Assembly (NCBI GenBank): GCA_963716925.1
Contig: CAVQUX010000014.1
Location: forward strand, 806,001 to 870,000
Direction: 5' to 3'
DNA length: 64,000 nucleotides
Source: DAISKN01 sp963716925
GTDB taxonomy: Bacteria > Acidobacteriota > Vicinamibacteria > Marinacidobacterales > SMYC01
Shown: one piece after another, positions 9,345 through 17,657 of the stretch
Layout: the number at the start of each line of letters is the position of its first letter
How positions within the stretch are numbered: the first letter of the stretch is position 1
Program-made: the position numbers and the translations under genes
The notes under the pieces: generated by a model
What the model was told of the DNA's origin: nothing
Database searches by the model: none
Seen by the model: the letters and a program-made list of their open reading frames with translations, nothing else

Positions 9345-10333
9345 AGCCTTTCCCGAAGCGGTTCTCGCTCTTCCTCCGGGTCGCGGTCAGCGTCGGCCTG
9401 GTTCTGTTCATGATCTCGAGGCTCGACACCTCGAACATGCTCCGCTTCTTGAGCCGGGCCGATCTCGGCCTGGTCACGCTCACGCTCCTCGCGGTCCTCG
9501 CCGACCGCGCTCTCATGGGCGTCCGTTGGATGAAGCTGGTGGAGGCCCTCGGAGTCCACGCCCCCCGGTCGAAGCTCTTCAAGATTTTCTTCCTGAGCAC
9601 GTTCTTCGGGAGCTTCCTTCCGAGCGGAGTCGGAGGGGAGGCGGTGCGGGCGATCTCGTTCTCGCGCCTCACGTCGAAGGGCATCGAGTCGGTGGCGTCG
9701 GTTGCCGTAGATCGCCTCATCGGTCTTCTGTCGATGCTGCTCGTTGGGCTTGTCTCCCTGGTCGTTTTCTACCGGGTTTATCCCCATCCCGCACTCCTCT
9801 ACGTCGTGCTGGCGTCGTCCGTAGCACTCCTCGCCGTGCTGGGCTCCGCGCTCGCGCGGCCGGTGCACGCGAAGCTCATCGAGCGATTCGGCTCGGCCGA
9901 GGGACGCTTCTCGGAGTGGATCCGGAAGGCAGTCGAGGCGATGGCGCGCTACCGGGAGAAACCAGGCCTCCTCGTCGCCGTGCTCGGGATCTCCGTCGGC
10001 GTCCAGCTCCTGCGGGTGTTGCAGGCCTACCTCCTCTCGGAATCGATGGATCTCGGAACCCCGGCGGTCTACTTCTTCTGCTTCGTCCCTCCGATCCTCG
10101 TCGTCACCATGCTCCCCATTTCCGTCGGCGGCTGGGGAACGGCGAACGCCGCCTACGTCGCGCTCTTTTCCCAGGTGGGCATGGATCCCGACGGGGCCTT
10201 CGTGTTGTCGGTCCTCATCCTGGGGCTCGGCGTCGTCGGGAACCTCCCGGGGGGATTGATCTATGCTTGGGAGGGTTTCGCCTCCACAGCGCAGCTCGAG
10301 CGAAGCGAGAGCCGCGGGGCCCCGCGGCAGTGA
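9341..10333 (+). CDS. Flippase-like / lysylphosphatidylglycerol-synthase-type membrane protein
   Basis: A 330-residue polytopic membrane protein (GTG start at 9341) of the UPF0104/AglD family. Evidence is FFGSFLPSGVGGEAVRAISF, the conserved ARMxxPxxVGGxxxRxx-like segment, plus MLPISVGGWGTANAAYVALF near the C-terminus and about eight hydrophobic segments. Relatives form the membrane part of MprF or act in polyprenyl-linked sugar transfer; standalone members are often called flippase-like. Placed between glycosyltransferases, it may move or present a lipid-linked glycan. The LPG-synthase cytosolic domain is absent. Confidence 0.85.
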   Translation: MKPFPKRFSLFLRVAVSVGLVLFMISRLDTSNMLRFLSRADLGLVTLTLLAVLADRALMGVRWMKLVEALGVHAPRSKLFKIFFLSTFFGSFLPSGVGGEAVRAISFSRLTSKGIESVASVAVDRLIGLLSMLLVGLVSLVVFYRVYPHPALLYVVLASSVALLAVLGSALARPVHAKLIERFGSAEGRFSEWIRKAVEAMARYREKPGLLVAVLGISVGVQLLRVLQAYLLSESMDLGTPAVYFFCFVPPILVVTMLPISVGGWGTANAAYVALFSQVGMDPDGAFVLSVLILGLGVVGNLPGGLIYAWEGFASTAQLERSESRGAPRQ

Positions 10334-10381
10334 TTGGAGTCGTCAACCCGAGCCCAGCGCGAGCCGCAGTAATAGGAGTCG
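10324..10381 (+). repeat. Imperfect 19-bp direct repeat spanning a start region
   Basis: Two 19-base copies (10324-10342 and 10363-10381) match at 16 positions by my count, each ending GGAGTCG. The second supplies the ribosome-binding-like AGGAG just before TTG 10384. It looks like a small local duplication of a translation-start region. Confidence 0.5.
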
Positions 10382-10383
10382 AT

Positions 10384-11424
10384 TTGAAACGCGTCCTCGT
10401 CGTGACCTCGGACGTCCCTTTCGTCAGCGGCGGCCACCGGGTCATCGCCGAGGAGCTGGCGCGAGCGCTCTCGCGGCAGGGCCACCTCGCGGAGATCGTC
10501 AAGACCCCCCAGAACCGATTCGGCCGCCAGTTCGCGGCCTATCTCGCCAACTGGCTCACGGACGTCGGCGAGAGCGGCGACGGCGTGGCCGTCGATCACG
10601 TCATCTCTCTCCGCTATCCGAGCTACGCCGTGCGCCATCCGAAGCATGTCTGCTGGCTCAACCACCGGATGCGCGAGTACTACGACCTCTGGCCGGCGCT
10701 GAAACGGAGGATCTCGAGGAAAGGGGTGGTGAAGGAATCGGTCCGCCGGGCGCTCATCCATCGAGCCGACCGCTACTTCCTCACCCGCAACGTGAAGAAG
10801 CTCTACTCCCAGTCCAAGACGGTGGCCGCCGGTCTTCGGGAGTTCGGCGACATCCCCTCCGAGGTGCTCTATCCGCCGCCGCCCGAGAGGCCCTACCGCA
10901 CCGAGGGCTACGAGCCGTTCGTGCTCTCGGTCTCGCGGCTCCATCCGCTGAAGCGCATCGACCTCCTGGTAAAGGCCATGGCCAAGGTGAAGTCGAAAGA
11001 GCTCCGCGCGGTCGTCGCCGGGACGGGGGAGGAAGAGGAGAGCTTGAAACGCCTCGCATGCGAGCTCGGGGTCTCGGAGCGGATCGATTTCGTGGGCCGC
11101 ATCGACGACGCCGAGCTCGTCCGCTACTACGCCCGCTGCCGCGGAGTATTCTTCGCTCCCTTCATGGAAGACTACGGGTTCGTCACCATGGAGGCGTTCC
11201 GGTCGAGAAAGCCGGTCCTCACCTGCATGGACAGCGGCGGCCCGGCGGAGATCGTCTCCGTGGGGCGCTCGGGATACGTGCTCCTTCCCGAGCCGTTCCA
11301 GATCGCCCAGCAGCTCGACGTCTGGGCGGAAAGTCCCGACGTCGCCCGGCGCATGGGCGAGAACGGCGAGGCGGACGTGCGTCCCGTTCAGTGGAACGCC
11401 TGCGTGGAGAAGCTCCTCTCTTGA
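10384..11424 (+). CDS. GT4-family glycosyltransferase
   Basis: A 346-residue GT-B protein. I place the start at TTG 10384 because KRVLVVTSDVPFVSGGHRVI is the expected first strand and glycine loop and an AGGAG lies just upstream; the frame is open much further back but reads as shadow of the previous gene. The donor domain shows VLSVSRLHPLKRIDLLVKAM, VVAGTGEEEESLKRLA and FMEDYGFVTMEAFRSRKPVL. It is the third glycosyltransferase of the cluster and somewhat short for GT4. Its stop overlaps the TTG of the reductase gene. Substrate unknown. Confidence 0.85.
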   Translation: MKRVLVVTSDVPFVSGGHRVIAEELARALSRQGHLAEIVKTPQNRFGRQFAAYLANWLTDVGESGDGVAVDHVISLRYPSYAVRHPKHVCWLNHRMREYYDLWPALKRRISRKGVVKESVRRALIHRADRYFLTRNVKKLYSQSKTVAAGLREFGDIPSEVLYPPPPERPYRTEGYEPFVLSVSRLHPLKRIDLLVKAMAKVKSKELRAVVAGTGEEEESLKRLACELGVSERIDFVGRIDDAELVRYYARCRGVFFAPFMEDYGFVTMEAFRSRKPVLTCMDSGGPAEIVSVGRSGYVLLPEPFQIAQQLDVWAESPDVARRMGENGEADVRPVQWNACVEKLLS

Positions 11425-12573
11425 ACACCGTCACCATCGCCGGCGCCGGTCCCGCGGGATTGGCGGCGGCGATCCATCTTCGACGCGCGGGAATCCCGGT
11501 TGCGGTCTTCGAGCGCCGCGACGCGGTGGGCGCGCGATTCATCGGCGAGTGGCAGCTGCTCGAAAGCTACAGCCGCCGTGAAGACGCGCTCGAGGAGCTG
11601 CGGGCCATGGGGATCGAGCCGACGTTCGAGCACATCCCCGCGACCTGGGCGCACCTTCTGGACGATCGCGGAAAGAAGCTCGAAGTTCGGAGCAAGGCTC
11701 CTTACGGCTACTTTCTCCGGCGCGGGGTCGAGCCAGGAACTCTCGACCGCGCTCTCGAGGCCCAGGCGAGAGCGCTGGGGGTTGAGATCCATTACCGCCG
11801 CAAGCTGACGCCGGAGGAAGCGGACATCGTCGCCACCGGTCCCGGCCCCGCGGACGGAATCGCGAAGGAGATCGCCTTCAGAACCGGCGCTCCCGATCGC
11901 GTCGAGGTGATCTTCGATCCCGCTCTCGCCCCCGGAGGCTATGCCTACTTCTTCGTGCTCGGCGGCTGGGCCACTCTGGGGCTCGCGCTCCTGGATGGTT
12001 ACGGGAAGCTCGAAGCCCAGTTCGACAAAGCGGTCGCCCGGTTCCAGGAGATCGAGCCCTTCGCCATCGAGAGCCCGAGGCCGGGGTACTCCTACATGAA
12101 CTTCTTCCTTCACGGGAGCTCCCAGACGGGAAAGCCGCCTCTTCGCGGGAGAAGCGGGCGGATTCCAGGACTATCTCTTCGGCCTCGGGATCCGCTACGC
12201 GCTGGTCTCGGGCCACCTCGCCGCGCGCAGCCTGGTGGAAAAGGTTCCCTTCGACGAGCTCTGGAGAGCGCGCTTGCTCGCCGGTATGCGCTCGAGCCTC
12301 GGGGCCCGGCTCCTCTACGAGTCGCTCGGACGCCATGGCCTGCGGCAGTTCGTCTCCCGATCGGGTCGCCGGGACTTCCGTGAGTTCCTCCACTCCTGGG
12401 CCCGCCCGTCCTGGTGGCGGCTCGCGCTCCGGCCCCTCGCCGAAAGAGTGTTCGGAAAGGCCGAGACCTGCGGCCACAAGATTCCCTGCGCCTGGTGCCG
12501 CCCGCGGGAGGGGCGCGCGGGAAAGCCCGAGCCCCTTCCCGCCGATTTCGTGGCCAGGTACCTCGAGGAATGA
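11421..12573 (+). pseudogene. Geranylgeranyl-reductase-family FAD oxidoreductase, single frameshift
   Basis: The frame from TTG 11421 starts with a perfect FAD/NAD Rossmann motif (TVTIAGAGPAGLAAAIHLRR) and an acidic strand end (VAVFERR). It fits geranylgeranyl-reductase-like flavoproteins that saturate isoprenoid chains. Near 12134-12141 the frame is lost; the plus-one frame then continues with LFAGEAGGFQDYLFGLGIRY, the second FAD-binding segment, and runs to 12573 with a terminal CGHKIPCAWCRP. Removing one C in GCCGCCTC would give an intact protein of about 383 residues. This may be a base-calling error rather than decay. It sits directly upstream of, and overlaps, the squalene/phytoene synthase. 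Confidence 0.75.
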
Positions 12574-13463
12574 GCTCGGAGGCGACGGATCTCCGAGAGG
12601 CCTATGCCGCCTGCCGGCGCGTGGCCCACCGGTACGGAGCGAACTTCTCCATCGGCTTCCGCTTCCTTCCGCGGGGAAAACGCGACGCCGTCTACGCCAG
12701 CTACGCCTTCTGCCGCTTCGTGGACGACATCGTGGACGAAACCCCGGGTGCCGACGTTCGAGAGCGGGTCGATGCCTGGGAGAAAGAGCTCGATCGGTGC
12801 TACGCGGGGAATCCGACCCGGCCCGTCACCCTCGCTCTCGCGGATACGGTCTCGCGGTATCCCATCCCGAAATCCGCGTTCGCCGGGCTCATCGAGGGGT
12901 GCCGCATGGACCTGGTGAAGAAGCGCTACGCCGATTTCGAGGAGCTCAAGATCTACAGCGAGCTCGTGGCGACCACCATCTCCACGATGTCTCTCGCGAT
13001 CTTCGGCTATCGAGGGGATTCCGCCGTCGAGCGCGGCCGCGATCTCGCGACCGCGTTCCAGCTCACGAACATCCTGAGGGACGTGGGCGAGGATCTCGAC
13101 AAGGATCGCGTCTATCTCCCTCAAGACGAGCTTTCCCGATTCGGCGTGCGCGAGGAGGATCTGAGGGCGAAGAGAATGACGAAGGAGTTCTCCGAGCTCA
13201 TGAGGTTCCAGGTCCAGAGGGTCCGCGACTACTACCATCGCGCGGAGCCGCTGCTCTCGATGATCGCCTCCGACAGCAGGCGCTGCACCTGCCTCATGGG
13301 CTCGGTGTACTACCGGGTGCTCGAGCGCATCGAGAGCTCGGGGTACCGGGTGTTCGGCCGGAGGGTCGGCTTGAGCCTCGGCGAGAAGCTCGGTCTCGTG
13401 GCCAGGACCTATTTGGAGAAGGCGCCCTCGTGGGTGAATATGAGCCGAAGGAGCACAGCATGA
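12570..13463 (+). CDS. Squalene/phytoene synthase family protein
   Basis: A 297-residue trans-isoprenyl-diphosphate condensing enzyme. Both aspartate-rich motifs are present: YAFCRFVDDIVDE near residue 50 and QLTNILRDVGEDLDKDR, which bind the Mg-diphosphates. YLPQDEL follows as in CrtB and HpnC/HpnD. The start is ATG 12570, overlapping the previous stop in ATGA. It would join two C15 or C20 diphosphates head to head to make squalene- or phytoene-type products. Together with the upstream reductase-like flavoprotein and glycosyltransferases it suggests an isoprenoid lipid or glycosylated terpenoid. No desaturase or cyclase is present, so carotenoid versus hopanoid cannot be settled. Confidence 0.9.
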   Translation: MSSEATDLREAYAACRRVAHRYGANFSIGFRFLPRGKRDAVYASYAFCRFVDDIVDETPGADVRERVDAWEKELDRCYAGNPTRPVTLALADTVSRYPIPKSAFAGLIEGCRMDLVKKRYADFEELKIYSELVATTISTMSLAIFGYRGDSAVERGRDLATAFQLTNILRDVGEDLDKDRVYLPQDELSRFGVREEDLRAKRMTKEFSELMRFQVQRVRDYYHRAEPLLSMIASDSRRCTCLMGSVYYRVLERIESSGYRVFGRRVGLSLGEKLGLVARTYLEKAPSWVNMSRRSTA

Positions 13464-14080
13464 AACTGCGCGCCGCCTTCCCCGCTCTGGTCCTTGTGGC
13501 CTGCGGGATCCTCGCCGCCGACGAGGAGGTCGACTCCAAGGAGCTCTCCCGCCTCGTCGAAGTCCTGGACGTCGACTCCGGAGAGAGATTCGCCGACGTC
13601 GGCGCCGGCGACGGCCGGTACAGCGTGGCTCTCGCGCGGACGGTGGGAGAGAGGGGACGGGTCTATGCCACCGAGGTCGACACCGAGGACCTGAAGAAAA
13701 TCGAAGAGCGCGTCGGCCGGGAGAATCTCGAGAACGTGGAGGTCGTGCGGGGAACGCAGGAGGCGACGGGACTCTCCGAGGCCTGCTGCGATGGAATCCT
13801 CCTGAGGCGCGTCTATCACCATTTCCAGAATCCCGCGGCGATGCAGGCCAGCATGAGGCGCGCTCTCAGAGAGGGCGGGCTTCTGCTGATCATCGACTTC
13901 GGGACCCGCCAGAGCTGGGACCGCCCGGAGGGAGTGCCGTCGTCCCGGCCGGGCCACGGCATCGACAAGCGCCTGCTCGTCTCGGAAATGGAGCTCGCGG
14001 GCTTCGGCCTGGTCCGGGATCTCGACTGGGAGGACGGCGACTACGCCCTCCTGTTCCGCGCGGTCCCGGTGCCGGATTAG
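13460..14080 (+). CDS. Exported class I SAM-dependent methyltransferase-like protein
   Basis: A 206-residue protein from ATG 13460, overlapping the synthase stop. It has an N-terminal hydrophobic segment ending LVLVACG, a plausible lipobox with Cys15. A class I methyltransferase core follows: ERFADVGAGDGRYSVALA (SAM loop), VYATEVDTEDLKKI (acidic strand 2), and the late-strand region REGGLLLIIDFG. Methyltransferases with a secretion or lipoprotein signal are unusual because SAM is cytosolic, though such proteins are recurrent in some phyla. The substrate is unknown; its place behind isoprenoid genes may or may not be meaningful. Confidence 0.75.
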   Translation: MKLRAAFPALVLVACGILAADEEVDSKELSRLVEVLDVDSGERFADVGAGDGRYSVALARTVGERGRVYATEVDTEDLKKIEERVGRENLENVEVVRGTQEATGLSEACCDGILLRRVYHHFQNPAAMQASMRRALREGGLLLIIDFGTRQSWDRPEGVPSSRPGHGIDKRLLVSEMELAGFGLVRDLDWEDGDYALLFRAVPVPD

Positions 14081-14084
14081 TTCC

Positions 14085-14615
14085 CCGTCCAGAAGGCCCG
14101 GACGAGCTTCCGGCAGGTGCTCGCCGCGCTCAATCATCCCGAACATCGCGGCAGTCTACGGCCTCGAGCAGACGAGCGACGTGCCATGCGCTCGCGCATC
14201 GAGCTGGTGACAGGCGAGGACCTCGTCGCAGCGGCATCGCGCGCGGGGCGATACCGCTCGACGAGGCGCATGCGCATTCGCGAGACAGATCGCCGAAGGC
14301 CTCGAGGCCGCGCACGAGAGGGGCATCGTGCATCGCGACCTCAAGCCCGGCGAACATCAGGATCACGAAAGACGGCGTCGGTGAAGCTTCTGGACTTCGG
14401 TCTGGCCAAAGCTTATGGAGCGGTGACGGCGACGGCTCGGCAGCGATCCTGTCGCAGTCGCCGACGATGGCGCGCCACGGGACCGGGGCGGGAGTCGATC
14501 CTCGGCACCGCGGCCTACATGAGCCCCGAGCAGGCGCGCGGCAAGGCGCGTCGACCAGCGCGCCGACATCTGGGCGTTCGGCGTGCGTGCTGTTCGAGAT
14601 GCTGGCGGCGCGCGC
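14085..14615 (+). pseudogene. Shattered eukaryotic-like Ser/Thr protein kinase relic
   Basis: All plus-strand frames together spell a PknB-type kinase in order: ALNHP and [46 protein letters not shown] (about 14326-14348), [13 protein letters not shown] (about 14385-14420), ILGTAAYMSPEQARGK (about 14499-14547), VDQRADIWAFG and VLFEML (about 14590-14605). At least six frame changes are needed, so no product is possible. Similarity stops after VLFEML, where the minus-strand beta-lactamase gene begins to match. The N-lobe start, the C-terminal lobe end and any sensor domain are missing. Confidence 0.85.
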
Positions 14616-15570
14616 GGGCGATCTCGCCGTGGGTCTCCTCGACCTCGTTGAAATCCGTTCGGTTCTGGTTCACGTAGATGGAGACGATCGTCGGACCTCC
14701 GGGATGGAACAGAATCCCGACGTCGTTTCCGGCGATCGGGGGCCAGTCTCCCGTCTTGTGCGCGGCTTCGACGCCGTCGGGAAGAAACCTCGGCAGGCGC
14801 GACGAGTAGAACTGCTGTTTGAGAATGGCGATCATCTCGTCGCACGACGCGCGGCTCGCGATCTCGCCCGCATGGATCTTCTCGAGCAGCCGCGACGTCT
14901 CCCGCGCGGTGGTGCTTCCGAGCCACTCCTTCGAGTCGCCCTCGAAGGTGAAGCTCCGCTCGAATGCGCCGCCGTCGTCGGGGAAGCCTCTGTCGAAGAC
15001 CTCGGCGTGGGAAAGAGCCGCGTTCTTCGGATCCGCGAGCTCCCATACCCGGCGGAAGAGGTCGCCGGTGGTTCGCAAGAGGCGGGTCTCGCTGAAACCG
15101 GTCTGTTCCAGTAGGGTGTTCACCCGGTCGAGGCCGAGGCGCGCGATCAGGAGATCGGTCGCGGTGTTGTCGCTGGTCACGATCATCTGGGTCACCAGAT
15201 CGCGATAGGTTGGAGAAAGTCCCGGCGCGAACGTCTGGAGGAGCCCGCTCCCGCGCCGGCGGTCCTCGGGCCGGATGGTGTATCGCTCGTCCAGGTCGAG
15301 CGCTCCCGCCTCGGCGTCGCGGAAGGCGAGCACCATGATCGGGATCTTGATGACGCTTAGAGTATTCATGGGCTCATCGGCACGGATCGCGATCTCCCGT
15401 CCCGTGGGGAGGTTCTTCGCATGAAGCGAGCTCTTCGCCGAGAGCGCATCGATGGCCTTTGCGAGCTCGGTCTCGAGCGGGACCGGTTCGGCGTTCTCAT
15501 CGTGAGGAGCTCGAACCTCGCAGGCGGAGAGCGCGAGAAGTAAAGCCAGAACGACCCGGGACTGCGGCAC
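14515..15570 (-). CDS. Class A beta-lactamase-like serine hydrolase, lipoprotein, altered C-terminus
   Basis: Minus-strand, 351 residues. It has a lipoprotein signal (LALLLALSAC) and the three class A landmarks: S72-V-I-K75 (SxxK), S132-D-N134, and K271-T-G273, with GSTTARET between the last two. I could not place the Glu166 general base with confidence. Similarity to the family runs through FNEVEETHGEIARA (about residue 319). The last 32 residues are translated from antisense of the kinase relic, so the native end was replaced. The true C-terminal helix is probably missing only a few residues. It may hydrolyse beta-lactams or be a related penicillin-binding hydrolase. Confidence 0.82.
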   Translation of the reverse strand: MPQSRVVLALLLALSACEVRAPHDENAEPVPLETELAKAIDALSAKSSLHAKNLPTGREIAIRADEPMNTLSVIKIPIMVLAFRDAEAGALDLDERYTIRPEDRRRGSGLLQTFAPGLSPTYRDLVTQMIVTSDNTATDLLIARLGLDRVNTLLEQTGFSETRLLRTTGDLFRRVWELADPKNAALSHAEVFDRGFPDDGGAFERSFTFEGDSKEWLGSTTARETSRLLEKIHAGEIASRASCDEMIAILKQQFYSSRLPRFLPDGVEAAHKTGDWPPIAGNDVGILFHPGGPTIVSIYVNQNRTDFNEVEETHGEIARARRQHLEQHARRTPRCRRAGRRALPRACSGLM

Positions 15571-15600
15571 GACGCACCTCCTGGAGGAGCGGATTATAGG
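15571..15600 (-). promoter_or_regulatory. Start region of the beta-lactamase gene
   Basis: On the minus strand a TATAAT hexamer (15592-15597) lies about 22 bases before the start codon, followed by a strong GGAGGTGCGTC ribosome-binding site. The spacing fits a short-leader transcript. I did not find a clear -35. Confidence 0.45.
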
Positions 15601-15621
15601 CGGTTTGGATGCCCCGATGAC

Positions 15622-16035
15622 TCAGCCCGAGACACTCCAGGGAAGCCGGCCGCGGTGGACGAAGAGCCCCGCGAGTCCCCCCAGCACGGGAAGGGCGTAC
15701 CCGTTGGTGAGAAAGCCGTAGCGGAAGAGCGCTCCGCTCGCGAAGTGGAAATTGAGCACCATGAGGAAGGCCAGAGTCGCCGCGAGCCGGGTGCGGAATC
15801 CCAGGAGAAAGGCGATGCCCGCGCCGAGCTCACCGAGCGGAACGAGCCTCGCGAAAACCGGGGCCGCGGGAATCGCGACGTTCTCGAGATACGCTCGGCT
15901 GAGCGAAGGCGCCTCGGCGAGCCACTCTCGCAACGACTCCTCCAGGAGGTCGCTGTCCGCGAACCAGCCGATCTTGCCGATGCCTTCGAAGAGAAAGAAC
16001 ACCCCCAGGGCGATGCGCACCACGACCAATCCCAT
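15622..16035 (-). CDS. DoxX-family membrane protein
   Basis: A 137-residue protein with four hydrophobic segments. The N-terminus VVRIALGVFFLFEGIGKIGW is typical of DoxX, as are PLGELGAGIAFLLGFRTRLA and the length. DoxX-like proteins are poorly defined; some work with thiol or quinone redox partners in the membrane. It is on the same strand as the beta-lactamase gene, about 50 bases upstream of it, and could share transcription. It is divergent from the exported kinase-fold gene at 16116. Confidence 0.85.
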   Translation of the reverse strand: MGLVVVRIALGVFFLFEGIGKIGWFADSDLLEESLREWLAEAPSLSRAYLENVAIPAAPVFARLVPLGELGAGIAFLLGFRTRLAATLAFLMVLNFHFASGALFRYGFLTNGYALPVLGGLAGLFVHRGRLPWSVSG

Positions 16036-16115
16036 TACGTGCCCCCTTCCTCGAGTCCAGCCAAATATATCCGGTATTTGAAAACCGGCGCGAAGCGGTG
16101 TATCAAGGGAGGTCG

Positions 16116-16967
16116 ATGCGTCGCACGCCGTTCACCGCGATTCTCGTCGTGTCGCTCGCGGGCGGAGCCTCTCCTGCCGCGGCCCAGCACATGGGCACGG
16201 AGTGGCCCGACCGCGAGGCGATCGAGCATTTCCTCCGGGAAGCCGAGATCACCGAGAGAAAGAAGCTCGGCGAAGGCATCACCAATCCCGAAAAAGTGAC
16301 ACTGGAGCTGGGCGGGGTGGTGCGCAACGCCATCTTCAAGAAGGTCGACAAGGATCACGACAGCTGGCGAAGCGAGGTCGCCGCCTACGAGCTGGACAAA
16401 GTCCTCGGACTCGGGATGGTCCCGCCCACCGTTCCTCGCAGCGTCAAGGGGAGGAAGGGCTGCCTCCAGCTCTGGGTGACGGGAACGGTGATGGCCAAGT
16501 TCGAGGGGGAGTTCCCCGATGTCGAGAAGTGGCGCGAGCAAGTGAGCATGATGTGGCTCTTCGACGACCTCATCGCCAACATCGACCGGCACCTCAACAA
16601 CGCCATGGTCTCCCCCGACCATCAGCTCATGCTCATCGACAACTCCAAGACGTTCCGCTACCAGAAGACTCTGCTGAACAACTTGAATGCCTCGGGCACC
16701 GGCACCCACGCCAAGTTCTGGAACGTCGCCTACGACGCCGCCCGGGAGAGCTACGAGACGCGTTATCCGGCCTCTCTGATAGAGAGGCTGCGGCGCGTCA
16801 GCGAGGACGAGATCGAAAAGGCCATCAAACCGTACGTCTGGGGTCAGAATCGCGAACAGGTTCTCGAGCGGCGCGCGCTCATCCTGCGACGGCTCGACGA
16901 GCTGGGCCTCCAGGCCCTTCGCCCAGACGAGTCCCCCGCCCGGGTCCCGTCGCGGGACCGCCGCTGA
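16116..16967 (+). CDS. Exported HipA / PI-kinase-fold protein (putative secreted kinase)
   Basis: A 283-residue protein. ATG 16116 is chosen because AAGGGAGG sits just before it and it opens a clean signal peptide ending in AAAQ. The mature part has a protein-kinase-like plan of the HipA/PI4K/Fam20C sort: K75 in NAIFKKV (ATP lysine), E87 in SEVAAYELDKVLGLG, a catalytic loop N155-I-D157-R-H159-L-N-N162 in DDLIANIDRHLNN, and a metal-binding D175 in LMLIDNSKTFR. These residues are those needed for catalysis, so activity is plausible, outside the cytoplasm. Target unknown. TenA follows seven bases later. Confidence 0.72.
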   Translation: MRRTPFTAILVVSLAGGASPAAAQHMGTEWPDREAIEHFLREAEITERKKLGEGITNPEKVTLELGGVVRNAIFKKVDKDHDSWRSEVAAYELDKVLGLGMVPPTVPRSVKGRKGCLQLWVTGTVMAKFEGEFPDVEKWREQVSMMWLFDDLIANIDRHLNNAMVSPDHQLMLIDNSKTFRYQKTLLNNLNASGTGTHAKFWNVAYDAARESYETRYPASLIERLRRVSEDEIEKAIKPYVWGQNREQVLERRALILRRLDELGLQALRPDESPARVPSRDRR

Positions 16968-16974
16968 GTCCGTC

Positions 16975-17655
16975 ATGACGCGGGCTGCGCGAAGCGGATT
17001 CACCGGAGAGCTCTGGGCGGCGGGAGAGCCGGTCTACAAGAGCATCCTCCTCCATCCTTTCCTCGAGGGACTGTCGAACGGCACTCTCGATCCGTCGGCA
17101 TTTCGCTTCTACGTCGTCGAAGATGCCCACTACCTGACGGAGTTCGCTCGAGCGCTCTCGGTCCTGGCGTCGAAGGCGCCCCGCGACGAGTGGATTGTCG
17201 CTTTCGACCGGGATGCGATCGGGTCCCTCGAGGCGGAACGAGCTCTTCACGAAAGCTATTTCAAGGACTTCGGACTCTCCGAGCAGGAGGTCCGCGCCCG
17301 GCCGCCGGCGCCGACGAACCTCGCCTACACCAGCTACCTCCTGGCGACCGCGCACGGGGGTTCGTTCGCCGAGGCGCTGAGCGCGCTCCTGCCGTGCTAC
17401 TGGATCTACGCCGAGGTGGGAAAAGCGCTCTCGCGCAAAGGCTCTCCCAATCCTCTCTATCAGCGCTGGATCGACAACTACGGGAGCGAAGCCTACGAGG
17501 CGACGGTCCAGGCGGTCCTCGGGATCATGGACGAGGCGGCGAAGGAGGAAGGTCCGAGCTCCCGCGCGAAAATGATCCGCCACTTCGTCACTACCAGCCG
17601 CTACGAGTGGATGTTCTGGGAGATGGGCTATCGCCAGGAAGCCTGGCCGATTTAG
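16975..17655 (+). CDS. tenA: TenA/PqqC-like thiaminase II family protein
   Basis: A 226-residue all-helical protein of the TenA family. It shows the N-terminal FRFYVVEDAHYLTEFARALS, then TNLAYTSYLLATAHGGSFAEAL and LLPCYWIYAEVG with Cys141 as the predicted nucleophile, and C-terminal SRYEWMFWEMGY. TenA hydrolyses aminopyrimidine breakdown products of thiamin for salvage of HMP. It is cytosolic. No other thiamin salvage gene is adjacent; YjbQ, which has weak thiamin phosphate synthase activity, lies far away at 57 kb. Start ATG 16975, seven bases after the exported kinase-like gene. Confidence 0.9.
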   Translation: MTRAARSGFTGELWAAGEPVYKSILLHPFLEGLSNGTLDPSAFRFYVVEDAHYLTEFARALSVLASKAPRDEWIVAFDRDAIGSLEAERALHESYFKDFGLSEQEVRARPPAPTNLAYTSYLLATAHGGSFAEALSALLPCYWIYAEVGKALSRKGSPNPLYQRWIDNYGSEAYEATVQAVLGIMDEAAKEEGPSSRAKMIRHFVTTSRYEWMFWEMGYRQEAWPI

Positions 17656-17657
17656 TT

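Noticed and set aside
14515..14610. Native C-terminal extension of the beta-lactamase
   Set aside because: These codons are the exact antisense of the kinase relic, so the tail is a by-product of the junction.
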